DNA of 64,000 bases from Levilinea sp. (GTDB taxonomy: Bacteria; Chloroflexota; Anaerolineae; Anaerolineales; Anaerolineaceae): positions 1-64,000 of the forward strand of contig JARKPO010000007.1 of assembly GCA_029975215.1 (NCBI GenBank), given 5' to 3'. A model generated the notes under the pieces. That model did no database searches. It was not told the origin of the DNA and worked only from the letters and a program-made list of their open reading frames with translations. A program made the translations under genes and the position numbers. The stretch's first letter is position 1. Each line of letters opens with the position of its first letter. This document shows positions 1 through 7,836 of the stretch, in pieces.

Positions 1-2
1 GC

Positions 3-50
3 CTGGCAAAAATCATCGACATCGCAGAACAACTCGAGTAAACTGTCCAT
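3..50 (-). mobile_element. 5' end of a transposase (IS982-like), running off the left edge
   Basis: Minus-strand ATG at 50 reads MDSLLELFCDVDDFCQ(A), open to the window edge; resembles the N-terminus of IS982-family transposases. The upstream segment (about 51-140) is presumably the IS end. Confidence 0.65.
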
Positions 51-132
51 CGAGGGCCTCTCTTCGGGATTGGACTACTGTTGTGGTGACAAAAGTTTAC
101 TCCCGTTTTGAGACCCTCTTCTTATCCCGAAC

Positions 133-594
133 TCACGTTAAATAGATGAATTCAAATTCCAGGTCAAAGGCTCTCCATGTGGCTCGTCCTCGGGGGCGGT
201 AGGCCTGACCCTGGCGCATTTCGGGGGTGACGACTTTGATGGGTGTTGAAGCCTGGACCATGGTTGGATTTTGGGTGGAGAAACCGTGATAAGCCAGCGC
301 AGACCAATGACTGATCGCCGCGGGGTTCACCAACGCCTGGGCGATAGCGAAAGGGGGAATGTCGCCCGAATATAGAGGGCTTTTCACCGCATAAGTTCCG
401 CGCTTGAGAATTTCAATCCACCCTGAGCGAGCCAGTTTGCTGATCCGTTTTCGAATCTGCTGGGAGGTCAGCGGTTGGTGCTCCGGCAGCGTCGAAATCT
501 GCTCCAGCGTGAAGATCGGGCCAAACACAGCCACAGCCCTTTCAAGAAGCTGGATTCCCTGAGAATTGGAATAAGAAGTCTTTGCCTCCGGCAT
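133..594 (-). pseudogene. AbiEi-type antitoxin / winged-helix regulator, probably 3'-truncated by the adjacent IS
   Basis: N-terminal wHTH followed by 'ISHWSALAYHGFSTQ' and 'VVTPEMRQG', typical of AbiEi family; ORF stops after ...FEFIYLT, shorter than usual for the family, next to the IS end. Confidence 0.6.
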
Positions 595-604
595 GAAAAT
601 ACTA

Positions 605-641
605 TACTTCGATAATACCTTTATTGGGTATTATCAAAGTA
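605..641. promoter_or_regulatory. Inverted repeat upstream of abiEi-like gene (putative operator)
   Basis: TACTTCGATAATACC-N7-GGTATTATCAAAGTA, 14/15 arm matches, ending about 11 bp upstream of the start codon at 594. Confidence 0.6.
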
Positions 642-732
642 ATCAATTTAATGGAAGTTTTCTTGATCTACAGCTAAATTCGTTTGGCACACACAACCCA
701 GGTCTTAACTTTCTTTGGAGAAAAAACAAGCC

Positions 733-1158
733 CTACTCCTCCCAATCCTCCCAATCGCCGGGGTCCAGCTGACGCCAGCGCTTGGCCTCGGAGCGGTGAG
801 CCTTATCCTTCAGCCGGCTGCCGCCGGAGGGGCGCGTGGCCTTGCGCACCTTGGGCACCACACTGGCCTGGCGGATCAGCTCCACCAGGCGCTCCACGGC
901 GTCCTGGCGGTTTTGCTCCTGGGTGCGGAATCGGCGCGCTTCGATGATCAGCACACCGTCTTCGGTCAGCCGGTTGCGCGCCAGTTTGGACAGGCGGTCT
1001 TTAATGTCTTCCGGCAGGCTGGCGGCGGTGATGTCGTAATACAGCTGCACCGCCGTGGCGACCTTGTTCACATTTTGGCCGCCTGGCCCGGAGGAACGAA
1101 TGAACTCAAATTGGATGTCACTTTCAGGGATAGAAAGGGTAGGGGTAATTTCGATCAT
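733..1158 (-). CDS. arfB: Alternative ribosome-rescue factor / peptidyl-tRNA hydrolase ArfB (YaeJ-like)
   Basis: RF-1 domain with GGQ motif 'SSGPGGQNVNKVAT' and basic C-terminal tail. Confidence 0.9.
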   Translation of the reverse strand: MIEITPTLSIPESDIQFEFIRSSGPGGQNVNKVATAVQLYYDITAASLPEDIKDRLSKLARNRLTEDGVLIIEARRFRTQEQNRQDAVERLVELIRQASVVPKVRKATRPSGGSRLKDKAHRSEAKRWRQLDPGDWEDWEE

Positions 1159-1382
1159 GAGGATAAGGTGGGAGGAAGGTGGGCAGTGTACGGGTTAATC
1201 ATACCATTTTTTCTGCATCCTTTGACCGGGAGATGGCGTCATTTCATTCTCGATGACAGGCAGAGGGAAATTTGTGAACATTTTCGCAAATATGACATTC
1301 GTCCATGACATTTATCACTGTTATAGTATGTTATAGGTTGCTATGATCTAATTGTTGCTAAATGTTATAACAAAGAGATCAA

Positions 1383-2135
1383 ATGGACGACTTCCTCACC
1401 TCCCGCCAGGTTCAAAACATCCTCAAAGTGGACCGAATCACAGTCTACCGCATGCTGCAGGACGGCCGCTTGAAAGGCGTTAAGATCGGGCAGCAGTGGC
1501 GCTTTCAGCGCAGCGAGGTGGAACGCATGGTGGGGGGCAGCCCTCAGCCCGCCAGCCCTGCCCAAGACCCCGAAAGTCCCTTCCCCACCCACTGCGTGCA
1601 GACCATCCAAGACCTGTTCTCCGATGTGGGGCAAATCGGCGCGGTGGTGGTGAATTCCTCCGGCGCAGCCGTCACCGAAGTCAGCCGCCCGTGCACTTTC
1701 TGTCAGCTGATCCTGGCTTCCCCCTCGGGGCGGCGCGCCTGCGAAGCCTCCTGGGAAAACGTGGCTCAAAACTGCGCGGCGGGCAGCAAATATTTCACCT
1801 GTCACGCCGGCCTGCAGTACGTGGCCGCCCCCATCCAAGACCGCGGCCAGCAGGTGGGCGCGTTTCTGGCGGGGCAGTTCTACTGGCAGCCCGCCGACCC
1901 CCGCGAGCAGGCCGAGCGCATCCGCCGCCTGGCTGAGGCACACAGCATCCCTCAGACGGATTTGGCTGTGGCCGCCGATGAAATCACCGTTATCCCGCCG
2001 GAGCAACACGTCCGCACCGAAGCCTGGCCCTTCACGGCCGCCCGGGCTGTGGAAAGCATCCTGTGCGAACGCACCGGCTTTATGGAACGATTAAAGCAAA
2101 TTGCGAACCTCACGCAGTTATCACAAGGAGCATAA
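1383..2135 (+). CDS. Excisionase-type HTH regulator with PocR-like sensory domain
   Basis: N-terminal HTH 'LTSRQVQNILKVDRITVYRMLQDGRLKGVKIGQQWRF'; C-terminal PocR-like region with 'CTFCQLI...GRRACEASW...CHAGLQY'. Confidence 0.85.
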   Translation: MDDFLTSRQVQNILKVDRITVYRMLQDGRLKGVKIGQQWRFQRSEVERMVGGSPQPASPAQDPESPFPTHCVQTIQDLFSDVGQIGAVVVNSSGAAVTEVSRPCTFCQLILASPSGRRACEASWENVAQNCAAGSKYFTCHAGLQYVAAPIQDRGQQVGAFLAGQFYWQPADPREQAERIRRLAEAHSIPQTDLAVAADEITVIPPEQHVRTEAWPFTAARAVESILCERTGFMERLKQIANLTQLSQGA

Positions 2136-2138
2136 CCT

Positions 2139-3371
2139 ATGAAAAAATTGCTGATCTTGGGCGCCGGCACGGCGGGAACGATGGTGGCCAACCGCTTGAA
2201 CCGCATGTTGGACATGGATGAATGGCAAATCACCCTGGTGGATCAAGACCCCGTGCATTATTACCAGCCGGGCTTTTTGTTCATCCCCTTTGGCGTGTAT
2301 TCCAAAAAAGATGTGATCAAGCCCAAGCGTAATTTCATCCCTCCGCAGATCAAGCTGATCCAATCCACCATTGAGATCATCGAGCCGGAGCACAACCGCG
2401 TGCGGCTGGCGGGCGGTCTGCTCCTGGACTACGACTATTTGATCATCGCCACCGGCGCGGATATTCACCCCGAAGAGACCCCCGGCCTGGCCGAACATGA
2501 ATGGAATCGGTCCATCTTCACCTTCTACTCGTTTGAAGGCTCGGTGGAACTGTGGAAGAAGCTGCAAACCTGGGAAGGTGGGCGCATGGTGGTAAACGTG
2601 GTGGAAAACCCCATCAAGTGTCCCGTGGCTCCGTTGGAATTTTTGATGCTGGCGGATTGGTTCTTCCATGAGCGCGGCATACGCGACCGCGTGGAACTGG
2701 TGTATGCCACCCCTCTGCCGGGCGCGTTCACCAAGCCGATGGCTTCTAAAATGCTGGGTGAGCTGCTGGTGCAGAAAGGCATTCATGTCGAGCCGGAGTT
2801 CAATATTGAACGCGCTGACCCAGACGAAAAGAAAATCGTGTCTTACGACGAGCGTGAAGTGCCCTACGATCTGCTGGTGAGCATCCCGCTCAACAAGGGC
2901 GCCGAGGTGGTGGGCAAATCTGGCCTGGGCGACGAGCTGAATTTTTCGCCGGTCAATAAATACACCTTCCTCTCGGACAAATTTGACAACATTTTTGTCC
3001 TGGGCGATGCTTCCAATGCGCCCGCTTCCAAGGCAGGTTCGGTGACCCACTACGCCATTGACCTGTTCGGCGAGAATTTCATCCGCTACACTTCGGGTCA
3101 AAAGCTGGTGGAAAATTTTGACGGGCACGCCAACTGCTTCCTGGAATCGGGCTTTGGCAAAGGTCTGCTGATTGACTTCAATTACACGCAAGAGCCGCTG
3201 CCGGGGCGGTACCCCCTGCCGGGGGTGGGGCCCTTCACCCTGCTGGAAGAATCCGAAGCCAACCATTGGGGCAAGCTGATGTTCCGCTGGATGTACTGGA
3301 ACATCCTCCTCAAGGGTCATGAACTGCCTTTCCCGCCCACCATGAGCATGGCGGGTAAATGGAAAGCCTAG
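2139..3371 (+). CDS. FAD-dependent oxidoreductase, sulfide:quinone oxidoreductase-like
   Basis: N-terminal GAGTAG Rossmann motif, 'NPIKCPVAPLEF' and 'VLGDASNAPASKAGS' as in SQR-like flavoproteins; only two Cys (NPIKCP, HANCFL). Confidence 0.85.
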   Translation: MKKLLILGAGTAGTMVANRLNRMLDMDEWQITLVDQDPVHYYQPGFLFIPFGVYSKKDVIKPKRNFIPPQIKLIQSTIEIIEPEHNRVRLAGGLLLDYDYLIIATGADIHPEETPGLAEHEWNRSIFTFYSFEGSVELWKKLQTWEGGRMVVNVVENPIKCPVAPLEFLMLADWFFHERGIRDRVELVYATPLPGAFTKPMASKMLGELLVQKGIHVEPEFNIERADPDEKKIVSYDEREVPYDLLVSIPLNKGAEVVGKSGLGDELNFSPVNKYTFLSDKFDNIFVLGDASNAPASKAGSVTHYAIDLFGENFIRYTSGQKLVENFDGHANCFLESGFGKGLLIDFNYTQEPLPGRYPLPGVGPFTLLEESEANHWGKLMFRWMYWNILLKGHELPFPPTMSMAGKWKA

Positions 3372-3379
3372 GAGGCACG

Positions 3380-3997
3380 ATGGATCCGCAGTGGACTGAA
3401 CTCAATCAAAAATTGGACGTGCTCACCGCGCAGGTGGCTTATTTAACTGAGCAGGCGCGTCTGAACGCGCTGGAGCGCGAATCGCGCGAGGAACTGTTGG
3501 AAACGGCCATGCCCGTGGCCAAAGACGTGATGCGCCTGGCTTCCGACGAGATGGAAGAAGTGCAGGAATACCTCAACCCCGAAGATCTGGTGCGCATCCT
3601 CAAGAAGATCATCCAGCACACCCCCCAGTTGGAAATGCTGCTGGATAACATTGACGCCGTCACCGACCTGCTGGACACGGTGGGGCCGGTGGTGCGCGAG
3701 GGTATGGATAAGGTCACAGAAGTGACCGGCGATTTGGAAGCCAAGGGCTATTTTGGCCTGGCGCGCGGCGGCGCACACCTGGCCGATCAGGTGGCCGGGG
3801 TGCTGACTGAAGACGACCTGAAACGCCTGGGCGGCACACTGGTTCCGGTGCTGCAGGCGGTGAAGGCGGCTCCCCCCGCGCAGCCGCCTTCCCTGCTGGG
3901 CCTGTTGGGGCAGATGAACGACCCGGCAGTGCGCAGCGGGCTGGCGTTGGCGCTGCGTGCGCTGAAGGCTTTAGGGGCATCCACACGCCCCGCTTAA
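3380..3997 (+). CDS. DUF1641 domain-containing protein
   Basis: ATG at 3380 after 'aggaggc'; helical protein with 'LVRILKKIIQHTPQLEMLLDNIDAVTDLLDTVGPVVREG', typical of DUF1641 proteins next to SQR/FDH genes. Confidence 0.75.
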   Translation: MDPQWTELNQKLDVLTAQVAYLTEQARLNALERESREELLETAMPVAKDVMRLASDEMEEVQEYLNPEDLVRILKKIIQHTPQLEMLLDNIDAVTDLLDTVGPVVREGMDKVTEVTGDLEAKGYFGLARGGAHLADQVAGVLTEDDLKRLGGTLVPVLQAVKAAPPAQPPSLLGLLGQMNDPAVRSGLALALRALKALGASTRPA

Positions 3998-4045
3998 TTC
4001 GTGAATTCATCAACGATTGAAAAGAAAAAAGATCTGGAGGATCAC

Positions 4046-4363
4046 ATGGCTACTCGTACAATTGCAGGCAAGACCGTCACGGTCAACGAAGAAGGCTTCA
4101 TGACCAACCCCGCGGAATGGACTCAGGAAATCGCGGTGGAGATCGCCAAAGAAGAGGGCATTGAGGAACTCACCGAAGCCCATTGGAAAGTGATCAACTT
4201 CTGCCGCGAGGTGGGTGCGGCTTCTGGCAAGGCCCCCACCCTGCGCACCATCACCAACGGTGCGGGCATCACCACCAAAGAGATGTTCACCCTCTTCCCC
4301 AAAGGCCCCGCCAAGAAAGTGGCCCACATCGCCGGTCTGGGCAAGCCCGAAGGCTGTGTCTAA
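4046..4363 (+). CDS. TusE/DsrC-family sulfur carrier protein
   Basis: MATRTIAGKTVTVNEEGFMTNPAEWTQEIA...GKPEGCV; penultimate Cys of the DsrC arm conserved. Start ATG at 4046 after 'tggagg'. Confidence 0.9.
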   Translation: MATRTIAGKTVTVNEEGFMTNPAEWTQEIAVEIAKEEGIEELTEAHWKVINFCREVGAASGKAPTLRTITNGAGITTKEMFTLFPKGPAKKVAHIAGLGKPEGCV

Positions 4364-4400
4364 ATCAACCGACTGTAATCGATCATAAGGAGAGTTAAGC

Positions 4401-4901
4401 ATGGCTGAAGACCGTAAAGTTGCATTTATTTGCTCGAAGGGCACCCTGGATATGGCCTACCCGGCGCTGGTGATGGGCTGGGCGGCGCTGGGCAACGGCA
4501 TTGATGTCACCATCTTCTTCACCTTCTGGGGCATGGACATCATCAACAAACATCGCGTGGACAAGCTGGAGATTGCGCCCGTGGCCAACACCAGCATGAA
4601 AATGAGCATGATGGGCGTAAACACCGGCAATCTAGGCATTCCCAACCTGATGGGCGTGCTGCCGGGCATGACAGCCTTTGCCACCAAGCTGATGAAAGAC
4701 AAAATGAAAGACCTGGAAGTCCCTCCGGTCAGCGAATATCTGCAAATGCTGGTGGATGCAGGCGCCAAGCTGTATGCCTGCAAAATGTCAGTGGATATGA
4801 TGGGCCTGAAGAAGGAAGATTTCGTGGACGGTGTGATTGACATCGTCACCGCCTCGGATTTCATGGACATGACCGACGGCGCACAGATCATCTTCATCTA
4901 A
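4401..4901 (+). CDS. DsrE/DsrF/DrsH-like (DsrE2-type) family protein
   Basis: 'VAFICSKGTLDMAYPALVMGWAALGNGIDVTIFFTFWGM' and 'GAKLYACKMSVDMMGL' with conserved Cys. Confidence 0.88.
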   Translation: MAEDRKVAFICSKGTLDMAYPALVMGWAALGNGIDVTIFFTFWGMDIINKHRVDKLEIAPVANTSMKMSMMGVNTGNLGIPNLMGVLPGMTAFATKLMKDKMKDLEVPPVSEYLQMLVDAGAKLYACKMSVDMMGLKKEDFVDGVIDIVTASDFMDMTDGAQIIFI

Positions 4902-4923
4902 TCCGGCGCAGTCAACGCAAATA

Positions 4924-4953
4924 CAAAAGGCCTCCCTCACGGGGGGCCTTTTT
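4924..4953 (+). terminator. Rho-independent terminator
   Basis: AAAAGGCCTCCC-tcac-GGGGGGCCTTTTT directly after the DsrE2 gene. Confidence 0.85.
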
Positions 4954-5059
4954 CTGTGCGCATGGGGTAGAATGACAGCGCAAGAATCCAATAGCGGCTG
5001 CCGCTGCAGTGCAGTATCATCCGAATCACGATTGGATGATCTGCCTGCTGGAAGGTGAA

Positions 5060-6142
5060 ATGATGAACGCGACCCCTGGAACCGAAACGCTGACGTTATC
5101 CCCCGAAGCCTGTTGGGAGGCTGTTCAAAACCGCGATGCCCGCCTGGACGGCCGTATTTTTTACGGTGTGACCACCACAGGCGTATACTGCCGCCCCTCC
5201 TGCCCTTCACGCCTGCCGCGCCGCGCCCATGTGCGCTTTTTTGGCAGCCCTCAGGCCGCCGAGCAGGCTGGTTTTCGCCCGTGTAAACGCTGCCTGCCGC
5301 AGTTGCCGCAGTCTAATTCACCTACCCTGGCGCTCATCCAGCGCGCCTGCCGCATGCTGGAAGAGGCCGAGCGTTCCCCCAACCTGACGCAACTGGCTGA
5401 GGCAGTGGGGATGAGCCCCTATCATTTCCAGCGTCTGTTCAAGAAACACGTGGGCATCTCCCCCAAGCAGTATTTTTTGCAGAAGCGCGGCGAGCGCCTG
5501 CGCGGGGCTTTGACCGCGGGGGCCACCGTTACCGAGGCCATTTATGCGGCGGGGTACGGCTCCAGCGCACCGCTTTACACCCAGGCGGCGGCGGAACTGG
5601 GCATGCGCCCGGCCCAATATCAGCACGGCGCACCTGGGCAGCAGATTCAGTACGCGGTGGCGGCTTCTTCCTTGGGCTGGGTGCTGGTGGCGCGCACGGC
5701 GGTGGGCATCTGCGCCATTGATTTTGGGGCCGACCCCGGCGCATTGGAAGCAGCTTTACGGACGCGTTTTCCACAGGCCGAGCAGGTGTCTGCGGATGCA
5801 GAATTTGAAGGCTGGGTGCGCCAGGTACTGAACTTTTTAGAAGAACCCGCCGGTGGGCTGCATTTGCCCCTGGATATCCGCGGCACAGCCTTTCAGCGGC
5901 GGGTGTGGGCCGCCTTGCAGGAAATCCCCGCCGGTCAGACGGCCACTTATGGACAGGTGGCGCAGCGGCTGGGCAGCCCCAAGGCGGTGCGGGCGGTGGC
6001 CCAGGCCTGCGGGGCCAACACCCTGGCGGTGGCCATTCCCTGCCACCGCGTAGTGGCAGCGGACGGACAGTTGGGCGGTTACCGTTGGGGCGTGGAGCGC
6101 AAACGCCAGCTGCTGGAACGCGAAGCCCGCCCCTCGGAATGA
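5060..6142 (+). CDS. ada: Bifunctional Ada: methylphosphotriester-DNA methyltransferase / AraC-type HTH / O6-methylguanine-DNA methyltransferase
   Basis: Ada Zn domain 'GVYCRPSCPSR...FRPCKRC', AraC HTH, C-terminal 'AIPCHRVV'. Confidence 0.93.
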   Translation: MMNATPGTETLTLSPEACWEAVQNRDARLDGRIFYGVTTTGVYCRPSCPSRLPRRAHVRFFGSPQAAEQAGFRPCKRCLPQLPQSNSPTLALIQRACRMLEEAERSPNLTQLAEAVGMSPYHFQRLFKKHVGISPKQYFLQKRGERLRGALTAGATVTEAIYAAGYGSSAPLYTQAAAELGMRPAQYQHGAPGQQIQYAVAASSLGWVLVARTAVGICAIDFGADPGALEAALRTRFPQAEQVSADAEFEGWVRQVLNFLEEPAGGLHLPLDIRGTAFQRRVWAALQEIPAGQTATYGQVAQRLGSPKAVRAVAQACGANTLAVAIPCHRVVAADGQLGGYRWGVERKRQLLEREARPSE

Positions 6143-6183
6143 GGGCGCGGGCTGGATGGGCGTATCGGAAGGGAAGGGAAAGG

Positions 6184-6552
6184 CTAGGCCTGGGCCATGT
6201 CGCGGCTGGCCAAGATGTTCACGCCGGTTCCCAGGACATCTTCCACCACCACTGCACCCATACGGATGGGGGCCTGCACTTCCACCGTACGCAGCACCTC
6301 GCGCAGCTCGTGGATGCGTCCTTTGGGGAAGGGCGCCGAGGTGTACACCGGCAGCAGGGGATGCAGTCCGCCGCGAATGTTAACCGTGGTGGCCACCATG
6401 CGACGCGGGTCCACCAGCTCGTTGGCGGCGTAGGCATGCCCGCGCTTGCAGCCCGGCTTGACCTCTAAAATCGTCTGTCCTTCGTGGCTGACTTCCAGGG
6501 TGCAGCCTTTGGGGCAGGTGATGCACAGGATTTTGGTTTTTTCGCTCATCAT
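6184..6552 (-). CDS. DUF1667 domain-containing protein
   Basis: 'ILCITCPKGCTLEVSHEG...CKRGHAYAANELVDPRRMVATTV' is characteristic of DUF1667. Confidence 0.85.
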   Translation of the reverse strand: MMSEKTKILCITCPKGCTLEVSHEGQTILEVKPGCKRGHAYAANELVDPRRMVATTVNIRGGLHPLLPVYTSAPFPKGRIHELREVLRTVEVQAPIRMGAVVVEDVLGTGVNILASRDMAQA

Positions 6553-6557
6553 TTCAC

Positions 6558-7835
6558 CTATCGTTTGACCACAGCCAGGGTCAATTCGTCCGCTTTCTGC
6601 ACTTCATCATAGGCTGTGGTGGGAATTTCCAGGGTGATGATTTCCCCGGGGCGGGCGTACAGCTCGCCCTTGCGCGCGATCAGATTGGTGCGGTTGCGCA
6701 CTTCCACCCACACCGGCGATTCAATCGGCTGGCGCACGCGCAATTGCAAGCGCACGGGGGTTTCGGCCAGGGTTTCGCGGTCCATGCGGTGTGGCACGAC
6801 ATAGCGCACGTTTTCGCCCGCCAGCAGCGGCACCAGGCGGTTTTCTTTGCGCCGCACCTGAGCCGCGAAGCGCGCAGCGCTGATGCCCGCCAGCCGCCCG
6901 GCTTCGGAGACCCAATCCACCAGGTCGTAGACATGCACCACGTTTCCGGCGGCGAAAATGCCGGGGATGTTGGTCTGGAAACTGTCGTCCACAAACGGCC
7001 CACCGGTGAGCGGGTCAATCAGCACGCCCGCCTGGCGCGAAAGTTCGTTTTCGGGGATGAGGCCCACCGAAAGCAGCATGGTGTCGCAGGGGATGATCTC
7101 CTCGCTGCCGGGGATGGGGTTCCAGCGCTCATCCACGCGCACGGTCTCCACCGCCTCGACGCGCTTGCGTCCGATGATGCGCTTGACGGTGTGGCTGAGC
7201 TGCAGGGGGATGTCAAAATCCATCAGACACTGCACATAGTTGCGCGTCAGGCCGGTCAGGTAAGGCATGACCTCCAGCACGCGCTCCACATGCGCCCCTT
7301 CCAGGGTCAGGCGGCGGGCCATGATCATGCCGATATCGCCGGAACCGAGGATGACATAGCGGCTGCCGGGCATAAAGCCTTCCACATTCACCCAGCGTTG
7401 GGCGGTTCCGGCGGTGTACACCCCTGCCGGGCGCATGCCGGGGATGCGAATTTGGGCGCGGGTGCGTTCGCGGCAGCCCATTGAGAGCACCACTGAACGC
7501 GCGGTCAGATCCACAATGCCGCTGTGTTTGCCGGTGGCAAAGATGCGCCGCTGCGAACTGACGTCCAATACCATCGTATCCAACAGGAACTCCACGCCGT
7601 TATCCAGGGCTTGATCAATGAAGCGCTGGGCGTAGCTGGGCCCGGGGAGGTCCTGCTGAAAGGTTTCCAGGCCAAAGCCGTTGTGGATGCACTGCTGCAA
7701 AATTCCGCCCAATTCCTTGTCACGTTCAATCACCAGCACATCTTCTGCGCCGTTCTGGCGGGCAGCAATGGCCGCCGCCAGGCCGCCCGGCCCCGCGCCG
7801 ATGATGACCACGTCATACCGTTCTTTTGTCGTCAT
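6558..7835 (-). CDS. NAD(P)/FAD-dependent oxidoreductase
   Basis: GAGPGGLAAAIAARQNG; second dinucleotide fold 'VILGSGDIGMIMARRL'; in operon with GlpA-like and DUF1667 genes. Confidence 0.88.
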   Translation of the reverse strand: MTTKERYDVVIIGAGPGGLAAAIAARQNGAEDVLVIERDKELGGILQQCIHNGFGLETFQQDLPGPSYAQRFIDQALDNGVEFLLDTMVLDVSSQRRIFATGKHSGIVDLTARSVVLSMGCRERTRAQIRIPGMRPAGVYTAGTAQRWVNVEGFMPGSRYVILGSGDIGMIMARRLTLEGAHVERVLEVMPYLTGLTRNYVQCLMDFDIPLQLSHTVKRIIGRKRVEAVETVRVDERWNPIPGSEEIIPCDTMLLSVGLIPENELSRQAGVLIDPLTGGPFVDDSFQTNIPGIFAAGNVVHVYDLVDWVSEAGRLAGISAARFAAQVRRKENRLVPLLAGENVRYVVPHRMDRETLAETPVRLQLRVRQPIESPVWVEVRNRTNLIARKGELYARPGEIITLEIPTTAYDEVQKADELTLAVVKR

Positions 7836-7836
7836 C

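Noticed and set aside
3-41. Plus-strand reading LAKIIDIAEQLE* at the left edge as a gene C-terminus
   Set aside because: The opposite strand gives a recognisable transposase start (MDSLLELFCDVDDFCQ), which explains this segment better.
2121-3320. Long minus-strand ORF (399 aa) opposite the SQR-like gene
   Set aside because: Shadow ORF in high-GC DNA; His/Gln/Arg-rich with no recognisable domain, and the plus-strand gene is unambiguous.
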